A stretch of DNA of 64,000 bases from Streptomyces sp. NRRL S-340 (GTDB taxonomy: Bacteria; Actinomycetota; Actinomycetes; Streptomycetales; Streptomycetaceae). The position numbers and the translations under genes are program-made. The stretch's first letter is position 1. Every line of letters begins with the position of its first letter. Below are positions 17,785 to 26,960 of this stretch, one piece after another. The stretch lies in the NCBI RefSeq assembly GCF_000720185.1, contig NZ_JOIY01000009.1, positions 62,001 to 126,000 on the forward strand, in the 5' to 3' direction. Under the pieces are notes generated by a model, which saw nothing but the letters and a program-made list of their open reading frames with translations, did no database searches and had not been told where the DNA came from.

Positions 17785-19278
17785 CTACGCCGGTGCGCTG
17801 CCCGCGCCCTTCGTCCGCGGCCGGGGCAGGGCGAGCCGGATCTCCTCCCGCAGTTCGTGGATCTTCGGATAGGTGGCGTACTGGGCGGTGAGCCGGTACA
17901 TCTCGCGCAGCCGGTCCCAGGTGCGCCGGGAGGAGTTCGACCCCATCGACATCAGCGCCAGCCGCGCGTAGCGGTCCGCCTGTTCGGGATCGTCCGCGAT
18001 GAAGCAGGCGGAGGCCATGGACAGGTGGTCGAAGATCTTCGACCGCTCACGGCCGTCGACCCGCAGGGCCAGCGCCTTCTCCGCGTAGTGCTGGGCGTGC
18101 ACGGCCGCGTCCGGGTCGAACTCCGCCAGCGTGCGGTACGCGAGCGCCTGCATGCCGTACAGGTCCTCGTCCTTGAAGGTCTGCATCCAGGGCAGCGGTT
18201 CGTGGTTGCCCTTCTCCGAGACGAACAGGTCCTCCGCCCGGCCGAGCGTCCGGCGCATCGCCTGGCCCTTGCCCATGGACGCCTGGGCCCAGGCCTCGAT
18301 GGTGTGGAACATCGCCTGGGTGCGCGGCTGCAGTCCCTCACCGGCCCCGGACTGGGCGAGCTTCATCAGGTCCAGCGCCTCGTCGGGCCGGCCCAGGTGC
18401 ACCATCTGGCGGGCCGCGCGCGAGAGCGCCTCGCCCGCGCGGGGCCGGTCGCCGCCCTCGCGCGCGGCGTGCGTGGCGATGACGAAGTACTTCTGGGCGG
18501 TGGGCTCCAGGCCGACGTCGTGCGACATCCAGCCCGCCAGGACGGCGAGGTTGGCGGCGACGCCCCACAGGCGGCGCTGGAGGTGGGCGGGATGGCGGTA
18601 GGCGAGCATGCCGCCCACCTCGTTGAGCTGGCCGACCACCGCCTTGCGCTGCAGCCCGCCGCCGCGGGCCGCGTCCCAGGCCCGGAACACCTCCACCGAG
18701 CGTTCCAGTTCCTCGACCTCCTCCGCGCCCACCGGGGCGGCGTCGTAGCGGTCGAACCCGGCCGGGTCGGCGTGCAGGGGGTGGTCGAGGTCGGGGGCGT
18801 CGGCCTTCAGGGTCGGATCGGTGTGCAGCCAGTCGCGCATGGCGCCGGTGAGTGCTGATCCCGCGGTGAGCGCGGCACCCGCGCCCACCAAGCCGCGTCG
18901 GTTGAGCATGAGGTCCATTCCCGTGAATTCGGTGAGGACCGCGGCGGTCTGCTCGGGCGCCCACGGCATGCCGTCGGGATGTTCCACGTCCCGCTCGCCC
19001 TGCCGTCTCCCCGTACGCCCTTGCCGCACCAGACCGAGGTCCTCGATGGTCACGACACGGCCGAGACGCTCGGTGAACAGGGCCGCCAGCACCCGCGGCA
19101 CGGGATCGCGCGGGATCTCTCCCATGTCGATCCAACGCCGCACCCGGGAGGTGTCGGTCGCCAGCTGGGGGTGGCCCATGGCCGCCGCCTGCCGGTTGAC
19201 CAGCCTGGCCAGCTCCCCCTTGGACCAGCCGGCCAGGCCGAACAGATCCGCGAGACGGGTGTTGGGTTGTCCTGTCAC
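17785..19278 (-). CDS. nsdB: NsdB-type TPR-like regulator
   Basis: A 497-residue regulator. The N terminus (residues 1-75: NTRLADLFGLAGWSKGELAR, RVRRWIDMGEIPRDPVPRVL) resembles an Xre-like helix-turn-helix. After a linker (LNRRGLVGAGAALTAGSALT) the C-terminal 300 residues are helical repeats of tetratricopeptide character (HAAREGGDRPRAGEALSRAA, HYAEKALALRVDGRERSK). I recognise it as the NsdA/NsdB family, with NsdB the better match; in S. coelicolor these repress antibiotic production and, for NsdA, sporulation. Start GTG at 19278 with GGGGG ahead. It is divergent from a phosphotransferase gene with direct repeats between. Confidence 0.78.
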   Translation of the reverse strand: MTGQPNTRLADLFGLAGWSKGELARLVNRQAAAMGHPQLATDTSRVRRWIDMGEIPRDPVPRVLAALFTERLGRVVTIEDLGLVRQGRTGRRQGERDVEHPDGMPWAPEQTAAVLTEFTGMDLMLNRRGLVGAGAALTAGSALTGAMRDWLHTDPTLKADAPDLDHPLHADPAGFDRYDAAPVGAEEVEELERSVEVFRAWDAARGGGLQRKAVVGQLNEVGGMLAYRHPAHLQRRLWGVAANLAVLAGWMSHDVGLEPTAQKYFVIATHAAREGGDRPRAGEALSRAARQMVHLGRPDEALDLMKLAQSGAGEGLQPRTQAMFHTIEAWAQASMGKGQAMRRTLGRAEDLFVSEKGNHEPLPWMQTFKDEDLYGMQALAYRTLAEFDPDAAVHAQHYAEKALALRVDGRERSKIFDHLSMASACFIADDPEQADRYARLALMSMGSNSSRRTWDRLREMYRLTAQYATYPKIHELREEIRLALPRPRTKGAGSAPA

Positions 19279-19340
19279 GTCAAGCCCCCAGGTACTCGGC
19301 TGAGTTGACAGTAGACCCGGTGAGAGTTGCCGGGCGACTA

Positions 19341-19370
19341 TTCGCCAGGGTTCGCCAGGGTGCGCCAGAT
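19341..19370. repeat. Direct repeats in the nsdB divergent promoter
   Basis: TTCGCCAGGG occurs twice head to tail (19341-19350, 19351-19360), followed by a diverged TGCGCCAGAT, between the nsdB start and the phosphotransferase start. Ten-base spacing puts the copies on one helix face, so these may be binding sites for a regulator. Confidence 0.45.
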
Positions 19371-19513
19371 GGTGTGCCACGGGGCCACGGGTGTCAGGTA
19401 GGAAAGCGCCACCCCGACCCGGTCGCCGAGGGACATTCCCCAGGGTGCACCCGGGCGACCGGGCCGGGCAGCGCGCTTCGAGCAGCAGGCACACGAAGGG
19501 ATCTGTCTCGCCC

Positions 19514-20653
19514 ATGTACGCAGCATCGTCCTCCGTGTCCGCCCCGCCCCGGCCGCTGCGCGCCCGTCCGGGCACCGGCGGTCCTTACCTCGACCCCGCG
19601 CGTCCGGCGGCCCCCGTGCTCGGTGTGGGCCGGCCGCGGCGCGCCCCGGGGCTCGGCACACCACCGCTCAGCGGGAGGCTCGATCTGTCCGGCCCGCAGG
19701 GCGCCCAACTGCGCACGGCGCTCGCCTCGGTGCAGCGGATCTGCCCGGAGTTCGCTCCCGTGCAGGTCCTGCGCCGCAGCGCCCGGTCGGTTCTCCTGGT
19801 CGGCACGACCGGGCGCAGCACGGCCGTCGCCAAGTGCTTACTGGACCCGTCCCGTGAATGGGCCGAGCGGTACCGGCACGAAATAGCGGCCTACCGTTCG
19901 TTCGTCCGGCACCGGCCCCCGGTCCGCGTGCCCCGGCTGATCGCGGCGGACCCGGACAACTGCACGCTGGTGATCGAGCGGGCGCCGGGCCGGGTGGCGG
20001 CCCTCCAGCGGCACCCGTCGCAGACCCCGCCGCGAGCGGACATCAAGGCGGCCCTCGGCGCGATCTGCCGGCTCAATCGGTGGCGGCCCCCGGCGGGCAC
20101 GTTCGACGCCCCGCTGGACTACGCCGCCCGGATCTCCCGCTACCACGAGCTGGGCCTGCTCACCGACCGCGACATGGGCGACCTGCAGAAGCTGCTGCAC
20201 GGCATCGCGCACGCGGCGGGCCGCCAGGGCATGGGCCAGTTCTGCCACGGGGACGCGCTGCTCGCGAACATCCTGCTCTCACCGGCCGGTCCCGTCCTGG
20301 TGGACTGGGAGCACGCGGGCTGGTACCTGCCGGGTTACGACCTGGCGACCCTGTGGTCGGTGCTCGGCGACGCGCCCGCGGCACGGCGGCAGATCAGCCA
20401 GCTGGCCCAGGCGGACGGTCCGGCGGCCCGGGACGCCTTCCTGGTGAACCTGATGCTCGTCCTGACGCGGGAGATCCGCACCTACGAGACGGCCGTGCAG
20501 CGTTCGATGCACGACGCCGCCCCGACGGCACCGGGCGCCGCCCACCCGGCCGCCGCGCCGACCGGTGAGGAGCAGCGGCTGCTGCTGAGGCGGCTGCACG
20601 ACGACTGCCAGCTCGCCCGCAGGGCCGTACGCGCGGCGGTCGGCACTCGCTGA
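19514..20653 (+). CDS. APH-like phosphotransferase with a TTA codon
   Basis: A 379-residue kinase-fold protein. [18 protein letters not shown] is the nucleotide-binding strand-Lys region, [13 protein letters not shown] the catalytic loop (HGDxxxxN) and [19 protein letters not shown] the metal-binding motif, with DWE instead of the usual DFE. Codon 109 (19838-19840) is TTA, the only in-frame TTA I found in any gene of this window, so translation should need the developmental tRNA bldA. The substrate is unknown; aminoglycosides, choline or homoserine are typical for the fold. A strong hairpin follows the stop. It is divergent from nsdB. Confidence 0.87.
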   Translation: MYAASSSVSAPPRPLRARPGTGGPYLDPARPAAPVLGVGRPRRAPGLGTPPLSGRLDLSGPQGAQLRTALASVQRICPEFAPVQVLRRSARSVLLVGTTGRSTAVAKCLLDPSREWAERYRHEIAAYRSFVRHRPPVRVPRLIAADPDNCTLVIERAPGRVAALQRHPSQTPPRADIKAALGAICRLNRWRPPAGTFDAPLDYAARISRYHELGLLTDRDMGDLQKLLHGIAHAAGRQGMGQFCHGDALLANILLSPAGPVLVDWEHAGWYLPGYDLATLWSVLGDAPAARRQISQLAQADGPAARDAFLVNLMLVLTREIRTYETAVQRSMHDAAPTAPGAAHPAAAPTGEEQRLLLRRLHDDCQLARRAVRAAVGTR

Positions 20654-21361
20654 CAGGGACGCAGGGCCGCGGCGCGCCACCCCTGCGGGCGCACCGCGGC
20701 CCTGCGCCGGGCCACCGCCGGCCTTGCGCCGTGACACCGCGGCGCTCCCCCGCGGCACACCACGGTCCGGTTCCGCCGCGCTCTCGGCAGTCGTCCTCGC
20801 GCGCCACGGACCCCGGCGGTCCTTCTCCAGCGGGGCGTGCGCCGCCGGGTGCGCCTTCTCCCCCGCGTCCCGCGGGCCTCTCGCCGTCGCGCCGCGGACC
20901 GCCCTCACCTTCTCGCACCACGGGCTCGCCCCGGCCGCCCCGCCGGCCTTCTCCGGCACACCGTGCGGCCCCTCTCCTCGTCCCGGCGCGGCCTCCGCCC
21001 GGTCCGTCCTCCCCGTCGCGCATCGCCGGCCCTCGCCGCCCCGCACGCTCCCTTCACCGCGCCCGCCGTCCTCCCGCCCTCCCCCCGGCGCGCCCTCACC
21101 GTCCGCCCCGGAGATCTCGGCGCCGGCCCGCCGCCCTTCCCGGGGCCCGGGCGGGGAGCGGTCGGCAGGCGTGGTCACAGGTGTATGCCACTGACGCCCC
21201 GCAGGCCCGTGCGGTGTCGCCGCGAAACTCGCCGGGACCCCGGCTGACATGGGAAATCGCCCGGCCGCGCGCATGATTGACGGATCGTCGGACAGCCGGT
21301 ACCACTGACCCCACGCCGGCCCCGCACGCCCCGTCACGCCCGAGTGCCCCAGGAGGCAGCA
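20654..21361. other. Spacer with terminator and low-complexity DNA
   Basis: About 700 bases. The first 53 contain a terminator hairpin. The rest (20720-21250) is C-rich, weakly repetitive DNA with open frames in all phases made of Pro, Ser, Arg and Ala only; I regard it as non-coding. The last 100 bases before the amidase are less biased (GAAATCGCCCGG, GCATGATTGACGGATCG) and should hold its promoter. Confidence 0.5.
20660..20706 (+). terminator. Strong terminator after the phosphotransferase gene
   Basis: CGCAGGGCCGCGG (20660-20672) and CCGCGGCCCTGCG (20694-20706) form a perfect 13-bp stem around a 21-nt loop, starting seven bases after the stop codon. Confidence 0.75.
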
Positions 21362-23362
21362 TTGCGAGGATCCGTCACCGACTCCAGAGCCACGCCGGGC
21401 CGCACCCGGGCGCGTACGGCGGCGGGTGCCGTCGCCTGTGCCGCGCTGCTGCTGCCGCTGCTCGGCGCCGCGCCGTCCGCCGGCGCCGCGGACGGCACCG
21501 GTGCGCCCGGCGACAGCGGCCGGCTGCAACGGGCGTTCGCCTCCGCGGCGGCCGAATACCACGTGCCGCTCAGTGTGCTGCTGGGCGTCTCCTACCTGCA
21601 GTCCCGCTGGGACGCACACGCCGGCGCCCCGAGCGTGACCGGCGGCTACGGTCCGATGCACCTCACGGACGCGCACACGGCGCTGGCCCGCGCCGAGCAC
21701 CACGGCGAGGGCGCCGAGGATCCGCGCGGTGACAGCGCCCGCCCCGCCCTGCACCCCGCCGCGCGCACGGCCGTACCGGCGGACTCGGCGCTGCCCGACC
21801 GGCTGAAGACCCTGCCCCGGGCCGCCGGCCTGACCGGGATCCCCGCCGAGCGGCTGCGCGGCGACGCCGCGGCGAACATCGCGGGCGGCGCGGCCCTGCT
21901 GGCCGCCGCGCAGAAGCGGCTCGGCGAGCCGCTGAGCGCGGATCCCGCCGAATGGTACGGGGCGGTGGCCCGGTTCTCGGGCGCGGACGACAGCGCGACG
22001 GCGGCGGCCTACGCGAACGACGTGTACGACGTGATCCGCTCCGGCGAGCGGCGCACCACCGACGCCGGACAGCGCGTCGTGCTGGCCGCCCGGCCGCGCC
22101 TGGCCCCCGACACCGCGCAACTGGCGCGGACGGGCCTCGCGCACCTCTCGGCGGCCGGCACGCAGTGCCCGGCCTCGGTGTCCTGCGAGTGGGTCCCGGC
22201 GCCGTACCAGCAGTTCGGCACCGACGACTACGGCAACCACGACCTGGGCGACCGGCCGGATTCGCAGCGCGTCCGGTACATCGTCATCCACGACACCGAG
22301 GGCCGCTGGGACGGCGTCCTCAACCTCGTCCAGGACCCGACCTACGTGTCCTGGAACTACACGCTGCGCTCCACCGACGGCCACATCGCCCAGCACGTGA
22401 GGGGCGAGGACGTGGCCTGGCACGCGGGGAACTGGTACGTCAACGCCGCCTCGGTCGGGCTGGAGCACGAGGGCTTCCTCGCCGAACCGGACGCCTGGTA
22501 CTCGGAGGCGATGTACCGTTCCTCGGCGCGGCTGGTGAAGTACCTGGCCCGGAAGTACGGCATCCCGCTGGACCGGCAGCACATCCTCGGCCACGACACG
22601 GTGCCCGGCCCGACCACCGGGACGATCCCGGGCATGCACACCGACCCCGGCCCGTACTGGGACTGGCGGCACTACTTCGAGCTGCTCGGCCGCCCGTTCG
22701 AACCGACCGCGGGCAGGAACGGCGGGCTGGTGACGATCCGTCCCGACTACGCGGCCAACCAGGTGGAGTACACGGGCTGCACCACGGCCGGCGAGCCGTG
22801 CGCGGCGCACGGTTCCGGCGAGGTGCGGCTGTACACGCGGCCCGACACGTCCGCGCCGCTGGTGAAGGACATCGGGCTCAGGCCGGACGGTGGCGACTCC
22901 ACGACCGACGTCAACGACGTGGCGTCGCGGGCGGAGACCGGGCAGCAGTACGCGGTCGCCGGCCGCCAGGGCGACTGGACGGCGATCTGGTACCTGGGCC
23001 AGAAGGCCTGGTTCCGGAACCCGGCCGGGCAACCCGCCGCGGTGAACGCGGCCGGCCTGGTGGTGACGCCGAAGGCCGGGGCGGACAGCGTGCCGGTGTA
23101 CGGGCGGGCCTACCCCGAGAAGGAGGCCTACCCGGCCGGGGTGCCGGTGCAGTCGGTGTCGCCGCTGCCGTACAGGCTGCTCGCCGGGCAGAAGTACGTG
23201 GTCGGGGACGCGGTGCCGGGTGAGTACTTCTACTCGGTCACGTTCACCACGGACTCACACCGGGTGGTCGTGGGCAAGGACCTGTACTACGAGATCCAGT
23301 ACGGCCACCGGGTGGCGTTCGTGCGGGCCGCCGACGTGCGGGTGCAGCCTTCGGGTCCGTAG
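21362..23362 (+). CDS. Secreted N-acetylmuramoyl-L-alanine amidase
   Basis: A 666-residue exported cell-wall hydrolase. After the signal peptide (ending about residue 42) comes a goose-lysozyme-like helical region (about 50-230: EYHVPLSVLLGVSYLQSRWD, GGYGPMHLTDAH), then an Amidase_2/PGRP domain (about 300-440) with zinc and active-site residues in YIVIHDTEG, VAWHAGNWYVN and HILGHDTVPG. The C-terminal 150 residues look like SH3b modules (QYAVAGRQGDWTAIWYLGQK). A GTG at 21344 is possible, but AGGAGG sits five bases before the TTG at 21362, which I prefer. It likely cleaves the glycan-peptide bond of peptidoglycan. Confidence 0.9.
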   Translation: MRGSVTDSRATPGRTRARTAAGAVACAALLLPLLGAAPSAGAADGTGAPGDSGRLQRAFASAAAEYHVPLSVLLGVSYLQSRWDAHAGAPSVTGGYGPMHLTDAHTALARAEHHGEGAEDPRGDSARPALHPAARTAVPADSALPDRLKTLPRAAGLTGIPAERLRGDAAANIAGGAALLAAAQKRLGEPLSADPAEWYGAVARFSGADDSATAAAYANDVYDVIRSGERRTTDAGQRVVLAARPRLAPDTAQLARTGLAHLSAAGTQCPASVSCEWVPAPYQQFGTDDYGNHDLGDRPDSQRVRYIVIHDTEGRWDGVLNLVQDPTYVSWNYTLRSTDGHIAQHVRGEDVAWHAGNWYVNAASVGLEHEGFLAEPDAWYSEAMYRSSARLVKYLARKYGIPLDRQHILGHDTVPGPTTGTIPGMHTDPGPYWDWRHYFELLGRPFEPTAGRNGGLVTIRPDYAANQVEYTGCTTAGEPCAAHGSGEVRLYTRPDTSAPLVKDIGLRPDGGDSTTDVNDVASRAETGQQYAVAGRQGDWTAIWYLGQKAWFRNPAGQPAAVNAAGLVVTPKAGADSVPVYGRAYPEKEAYPAGVPVQSVSPLPYRLLAGQKYVVGDAVPGEYFYSVTFTTDSHRVVVGKDLYYEIQYGHRVAFVRAADVRVQPSGP

Positions 23363-23430
23363 GGGCACGCGGTGCGCCCCTCGCGGGTGCCGGTCCCGGC
23401 CGGCGCCCGCGTCCGCTCGTCCGCGCCCGT

Positions 23431-23928
23431 TCAGCCCTGCTGGAACAGCTCGGCGGGCAGCGGCTTGAGGAGGGCGTACAGGTCGTCGGTGATGGGACGG
23501 TCCCAGGCGGCGATGGTGACCAGGACGCCGTCGCTGCGGTCGAACTGCACACAGGAGATCCGGCTCTCGGAGAGCTTGAGCCGGCGCACGATCAGCAGGT
23601 TGTCGCCCTGCAGCACCGGCATGTCCTCGGTGCCGACGACGGTGACCTCCTCGTCGTTCTCCAGGGCCAGCAGCAGTTGGGCCACCTCGAAGGGCACCTC
23701 GCCGTCGGGGACCTCCCGGGCCGGGGAGCCCTCCGGGAGGTTGCCGATGATCATTGCGGTTCCGCGGCCGCCGAAGAGGTCGTAGCGCAGGAACACACCC
23801 TGGCAGGTGCCGTCGGGCGCGGGCAGCAGCCCGGCACCCAGATTGCCGGGCCAGTCGCCCGGGTCCATGGCCAGTACGTCGAAGTCGGGCCCGGCGGGCG
23901 TGGCACTGCGGCGACGGAGGAACGACAT
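23431..23928 (-). CDS. Conserved hypothetical protein
   Basis: A 165-residue cytosolic protein that I do not recognise. It starts with a short basic stretch (MSFLRRRS), then DFDVLAMDPGDWPGNLGAGL, GVFLRYDLFGGRGTAMIIGN and SESRISCVQFDRSDGVLVTI. The even codon usage and conserved-looking beta pattern support a real gene. There are no membrane segments. The ATG at 23928 is chosen where the low-complexity upstream sequence ends; the ribosome site is weak (GGCGG). It converges on the amidase gene. Confidence 0.75.
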   Translation of the reverse strand: MSFLRRRSATPAGPDFDVLAMDPGDWPGNLGAGLLPAPDGTCQGVFLRYDLFGGRGTAMIIGNLPEGSPAREVPDGEVPFEVAQLLLALENDEEVTVVGTEDMPVLQGDNLLIVRRLKLSESRISCVQFDRSDGVLVTIAAWDRPITDDLYALLKPLPAELFQQG

Positions 23929-23993
23929 GCCGCCATGGTACGTGTCCCGGCCTGCCGCGCGACGTGCGGGCGGCCTCCGGCCGGGGCGGGAAT

Positions 23994-24608
23994 TCACCCG
24001 GAGCCGGCCCCCGCGGCGGTGCGGTGCCGCTCGTGGTGGCGGGCGACGCGGGCCCGGTTGCCGCAGGAGGGCCCGCACCACTGCTGGCGCGGGTGCTCCT
24101 TGAGGAAGTACCGCACACAGCGGGGGGCGTGGCAGGCGCGCAGCCGCTGCCGGTCGGGACCGGCGAGGAAGGCGGCGGCGGCCTGGGCGAGGGCCGCGGT
24201 GAGGTCACCGGCGCCGTGGACGGGCCGCCGGTCGAGCACCGGTCCGGCGGACCCCTCCCAGCGCAGCACGGGCACGGTGGGCGTGCGGGCGGCGGCCGCG
24301 TTGAGCCGGTCGACGGCCTCGGGCACGGGCATCAGGCGTGCGGCGTCGGCGGCGCTGGGCGCGCCGGGGCGGACGGCGTGGGCGAAGAGCGCGCGGACGG
24401 CGGCGCGCAGTTCGCGGACCGCGGCCAGTGCGGCCGCGTCGGCGGTGCAGTGCTGCGCGACGGGCAGGATCTCCGGGTGCGCACGCACCCAGGCGGTGAG
24501 CCCGGCCGGGTCGGCCAGGTCGTCGGCGACCCCGCCGGCGCCGTCGTGGCGGAGGGTCAGTGCGAGGTCGAGCGCGAGACGGGCGGCCCTGCCCGGCGAG
24601 TCCTGCAT
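23994..24608 (-). CDS. CGNR zinc-finger (ABATE domain) protein
   Basis: A 204-residue putative transcription regulator. The N-terminal two thirds match the ABATE/stress-induced fold (ALDLALTLRHDG, LRAAVRALFAHAV) and the last 45 residues are the CGNR zinc finger, RLRACHAPRCVRYFLKEH then WCGPSCGNRARVARH, with four Cys ligands. A GTG at 24626 is also possible, but TACCAT lies seven bases before the ATG at 24608, which fits leaderless translation. No target genes are evident. Confidence 0.88.
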   Translation of the reverse strand: MQDSPGRAARLALDLALTLRHDGAGGVADDLADPAGLTAWVRAHPEILPVAQHCTADAAALAAVRELRAAVRALFAHAVRPGAPSAADAARLMPVPEAVDRLNAAAARTPTVPVLRWEGSAGPVLDRRPVHGAGDLTAALAQAAAAFLAGPDRQRLRACHAPRCVRYFLKEHPRQQWCGPSCGNRARVARHHERHRTAAGAGSG

Positions 24609-24728
24609 ACGGCCGATGGTAGTCACGCCGCCGTCCGCCGGTGCCGGAGCCCGGTCCCCCGCACGGCGGCCGCCGGACGGCGGACCGGAGGTCTTGCGGG
24701 CGGGGCGGCTCAGGCGCCGCCGGGGCCT

Positions 24729-25634
24729 TCACTCCTGGGGCGGCGACGGGGGCACCACCGCGATCGGGGCCGCCGCGTGCAGGAGGACCGCCTGGGTGAC
24801 CGAGCCCATCATGCGGGCCGGGGCGAGCAGGCGCCGGCGGTGGCGGCCCACCACGACCAGTTCGGCACCGCGGGACGCGGCGACCAGCCGGCCGGCCGCG
24901 TCGCCGGGCAGGACGTCCACGCCGGCGGGAACATCGGGGTGCCGGGCACGGTGCGGGGCGAGGAAGCCCTCGGCCAGGGCGCGGATCTCGCTCTCCACCT
25001 CCCCCTGGTCGATCAGCGGCGCGGGCATCTCCCCGGCCGCCGCCCAGGTCCGGGCGGGCCAGGGGTAGGCCGCGACCGCCTGGAGCCGGGCACCGCGCCG
25101 GGCGGCCTCGGCGAAGGCGAACGCGAGCACCGCGTCGTCGGGGCTGTCCACGTGCAGGCCGACGGCCACCCTGGGGCCGGGGCCGGCCGGCACGCCGTCG
25201 TGCACCTCGCGTCCGGGCCGGGGCACCACGACGACCGGGCACTCGGCGTCGCGGGCGGCGGCCAGGCCGTTGGAGCCCAGCAGCAGGCTCGCGAACCCGC
25301 CCCGGCCGCGGGAGCCGAGCACCAGCAGTTGGGCCGTCGAGCCCAGCTCGGGCAGCAGGACGCCCGGCACGCCGTCCAGCCCGGCGTACTCGACGGCGGT
25401 GCCGTCGCCGCCGTGGGACGCGAGACGGGAGCGGGCCGCGTCGAGCACGGCGTCCTCCGCTCCCGCGGGCGGGCCGGCGACCAGGACGCCGGGCTGGGTC
25501 CAGGCCGCGTACTGCCGCACATGGACCACCCGCAGCGGTGCCCGGCGCCGCCGGGCCGCGTCCAGCGCCCAGTCCAGGGCGCGCAGGCTGTCGTCGGAGC
25601 CGTCGACCGCTGCGACGACCGGCGGAGCGCTCAT
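24729..25634 (-). CDS. Universal stress protein, tandem UspA domains
   Basis: A 301-residue protein with two UspA domains (about 1-143 and 152-295). The first has the ATP-binding loop LGSRGRGGFASLLLGSNGLA (G-2x-G-9x-G-S/N pattern); the second has VVGRHRRRLLAPARMMGSV, in which the glycines are replaced, so nucleotide binding probably resides only in the first. The ATG at 25634 follows a GAGG. Members are induced by hypoxia and stationary phase in many actinobacteria; here no operon partner is present. Confidence 0.92.
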   Translation of the reverse strand: MSAPPVVAAVDGSDDSLRALDWALDAARRRRAPLRVVHVRQYAAWTQPGVLVAGPPAGAEDAVLDAARSRLASHGGDGTAVEYAGLDGVPGVLLPELGSTAQLLVLGSRGRGGFASLLLGSNGLAAARDAECPVVVVPRPGREVHDGVPAGPGPRVAVGLHVDSPDDAVLAFAFAEAARRGARLQAVAAYPWPARTWAAAGEMPAPLIDQGEVESEIRALAEGFLAPHRARHPDVPAGVDVLPGDAAGRLVAASRGAELVVVGRHRRRLLAPARMMGSVTQAVLLHAAAPIAVVPPSPPQE

Positions 25635-25824
25635 GGGGTACCTCACCTCCGGAGGGCGGCCTCGCCCGGCCGGGCCGGCCCGGTTCGGGCGGTGGCGCCG
25701 GCGGGGCCCTGAAGGCCGCGTGTCCGTAAAAGGCGGCGCCCACACCCCGCACCGGCCTCCCGCGCGGGAGGACGGTCCCGACGGGTCCGTTCCTCCGTTG
25801 CCGTCCCGCGGCCGCGAGCCCCGC

Positions 25825-26067
25825 TCAGGTCAGGTCGAACTCCCCTCCCCGTGCTCCCGAGACGAACGCGCCCCACTCCGCGGGTGTGAAGATCAGCGAG
25901 GGACTTTCCGGGCGACCGCTGTTGCGCATCGCGACGAACCCCTCGACGAAGGCGATCTGCACATCCCCCAGGCCACGGCTGCTGGACTGCCACTCGGCGT
26001 TGCTGAGGTCCAGCTCCGGCTTGTCCCACCCCGCGAGCGGGTGCTGCTGGACAGTGCTCTCGGCCAC
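25825..26067 (-). CDS. DUF397 protein (orphan)
   Basis: An 80-residue DUF397 protein. The family core is seen in VQIAFVEGFVAMRNSGRPES and LIFTPAEWGAFVSGARGGEF. In Streptomyces these small proteins normally sit beside an Xre-type regulator of the BldB/WhiJ system and modulate it; no such regulator is present here, so it is an orphan copy. The segment before the core (about residues 18-34) is short and Trp/Ser-rich as usual. Confidence 0.9.
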   Translation of the reverse strand: MAESTVQQHPLAGWDKPELDLSNAEWQSSSRGLGDVQIAFVEGFVAMRNSGRPESPSLIFTPAEWGAFVSGARGGEFDLT

Positions 26068-26209
26068 GTCCGTGCTCCTCCCGTTTCCGTCGTCCGCGGG
26101 CCAGCCTAGCGAGCGGCCGCCACCGCCGACAGGCCGTCCGGAGGGTCCTTCGCGGGAACGGCCCGCCGCGGTCCGGGAGGTTCCGCGCGGGTCCGCCGGG
26201 AGCGCGGGA

Positions 26210-26923
26210 TCAGTGCGCGAGGAAGGGTTCCACGACGGCCAGGAACTCCTCGGGCCTGCTCTCGTGCACCAGGTGCCCCGCGTCGACGGTGACGACGCGG
26301 GCGTCGGGGATCAGGCCGGCCAGGTCGGTGACCTGCTGCGGCGGGACGAAACTGGACGGGCCGCCCGACACCAGCAGGGTGGGCGCGGTGATCCGGTGCA
26401 TGCGCGCGCCCCAGGCGGGATCGGGGGCGTTGCGCTGCTCGTCCGTGGCCCGGATCATCGCCCAGTCGTAGGGCAGGTCCCCGGCGGGGCGCCGCGCGGG
26501 CGGCCGGGGCGGGTCCAGCGGGACGGGCGCCGGTACGTCCTCCAGGACGAGCCGCCGTACGAGTCCGGGCGCCCGCTGGGCGACCAGGCAGGCGACGGCG
26601 CCGCCGAGGGAATGGCCCACGACGTCGGTACGGTCCACTCCGAGCGCCCGCAGCAGGGCGAGCACGTCGTCGCGCAGGGCCTCGTGGGCGTAGGCGCCGG
26701 GGCGGTCGCCGAGGCGGCTGCTGCGGCCGTGGCCGCGCAGGTCGGGGGCGTAGACCCGGCGCGGGCGCGGGCCGGTCGCCAGCCGCCGGGCGATCGGTGT
26801 CCAGTCGGAGCCGTCGGCGCCCCGGCAGTGCAGCAGGAGGACGGGCGGCGCCTCCGCCTCGCCCCAGGCGCGGTAGGCGAGGGTGACGCCGTTGACGTCG
26901 ACGATGTGCGGTGCGCTGTCCAT
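26210..26923 (-). CDS. Alpha/beta hydrolase
   Basis: A 237-residue hydrolase: oxyanion region LLLHCRGADGSDW, nucleophile elbow VVGHSLGGAVACL (Ser about residue 104), Asp region TLLVSGGPSSFVPP and catalytic His in VVTVDAGHLVHESRP. It resembles esterases, lactonases and proline iminopeptidases; the substrate cannot be assigned. It starts 37 bp after the stop of a second alpha/beta hydrolase gene in the same direction, so the pair is probably one operon. Confidence 0.87.
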   Translation of the reverse strand: MDSAPHIVDVNGVTLAYRAWGEAEAPPVLLLHCRGADGSDWTPIARRLATGPRPRRVYAPDLRGHGRSSRLGDRPGAYAHEALRDDVLALLRALGVDRTDVVGHSLGGAVACLVAQRAPGLVRRLVLEDVPAPVPLDPPRPPARRPAGDLPYDWAMIRATDEQRNAPDPAWGARMHRITAPTLLVSGGPSSFVPPQQVTDLAGLIPDARVVTVDAGHLVHESRPEEFLAVVEPFLAH

Positions 26924-26960
26924 GCCGGCACGTTAGGCCCGGGCCGCGCCGGGCCGCCGG

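Noticed and set aside
20720..21250. Possible secreted Pro/Ser-rich protein in the spacer before the amidase
   Set aside because: Several frames look equally open, none has a signal peptide with a ribosome site, and the residues reflect C-rich DNA only.
20279..23032. A 917-codon open frame on the minus strand
   Set aside because: It is antisense to the amidase and phosphotransferase genes and shows no recognisable domain.
23363..23430. Hairpin terminator after the amidase (GGGGCAC/GTGCGCCCC)
   Set aside because: The stem needs a two-base bulge and is short; not convincing.
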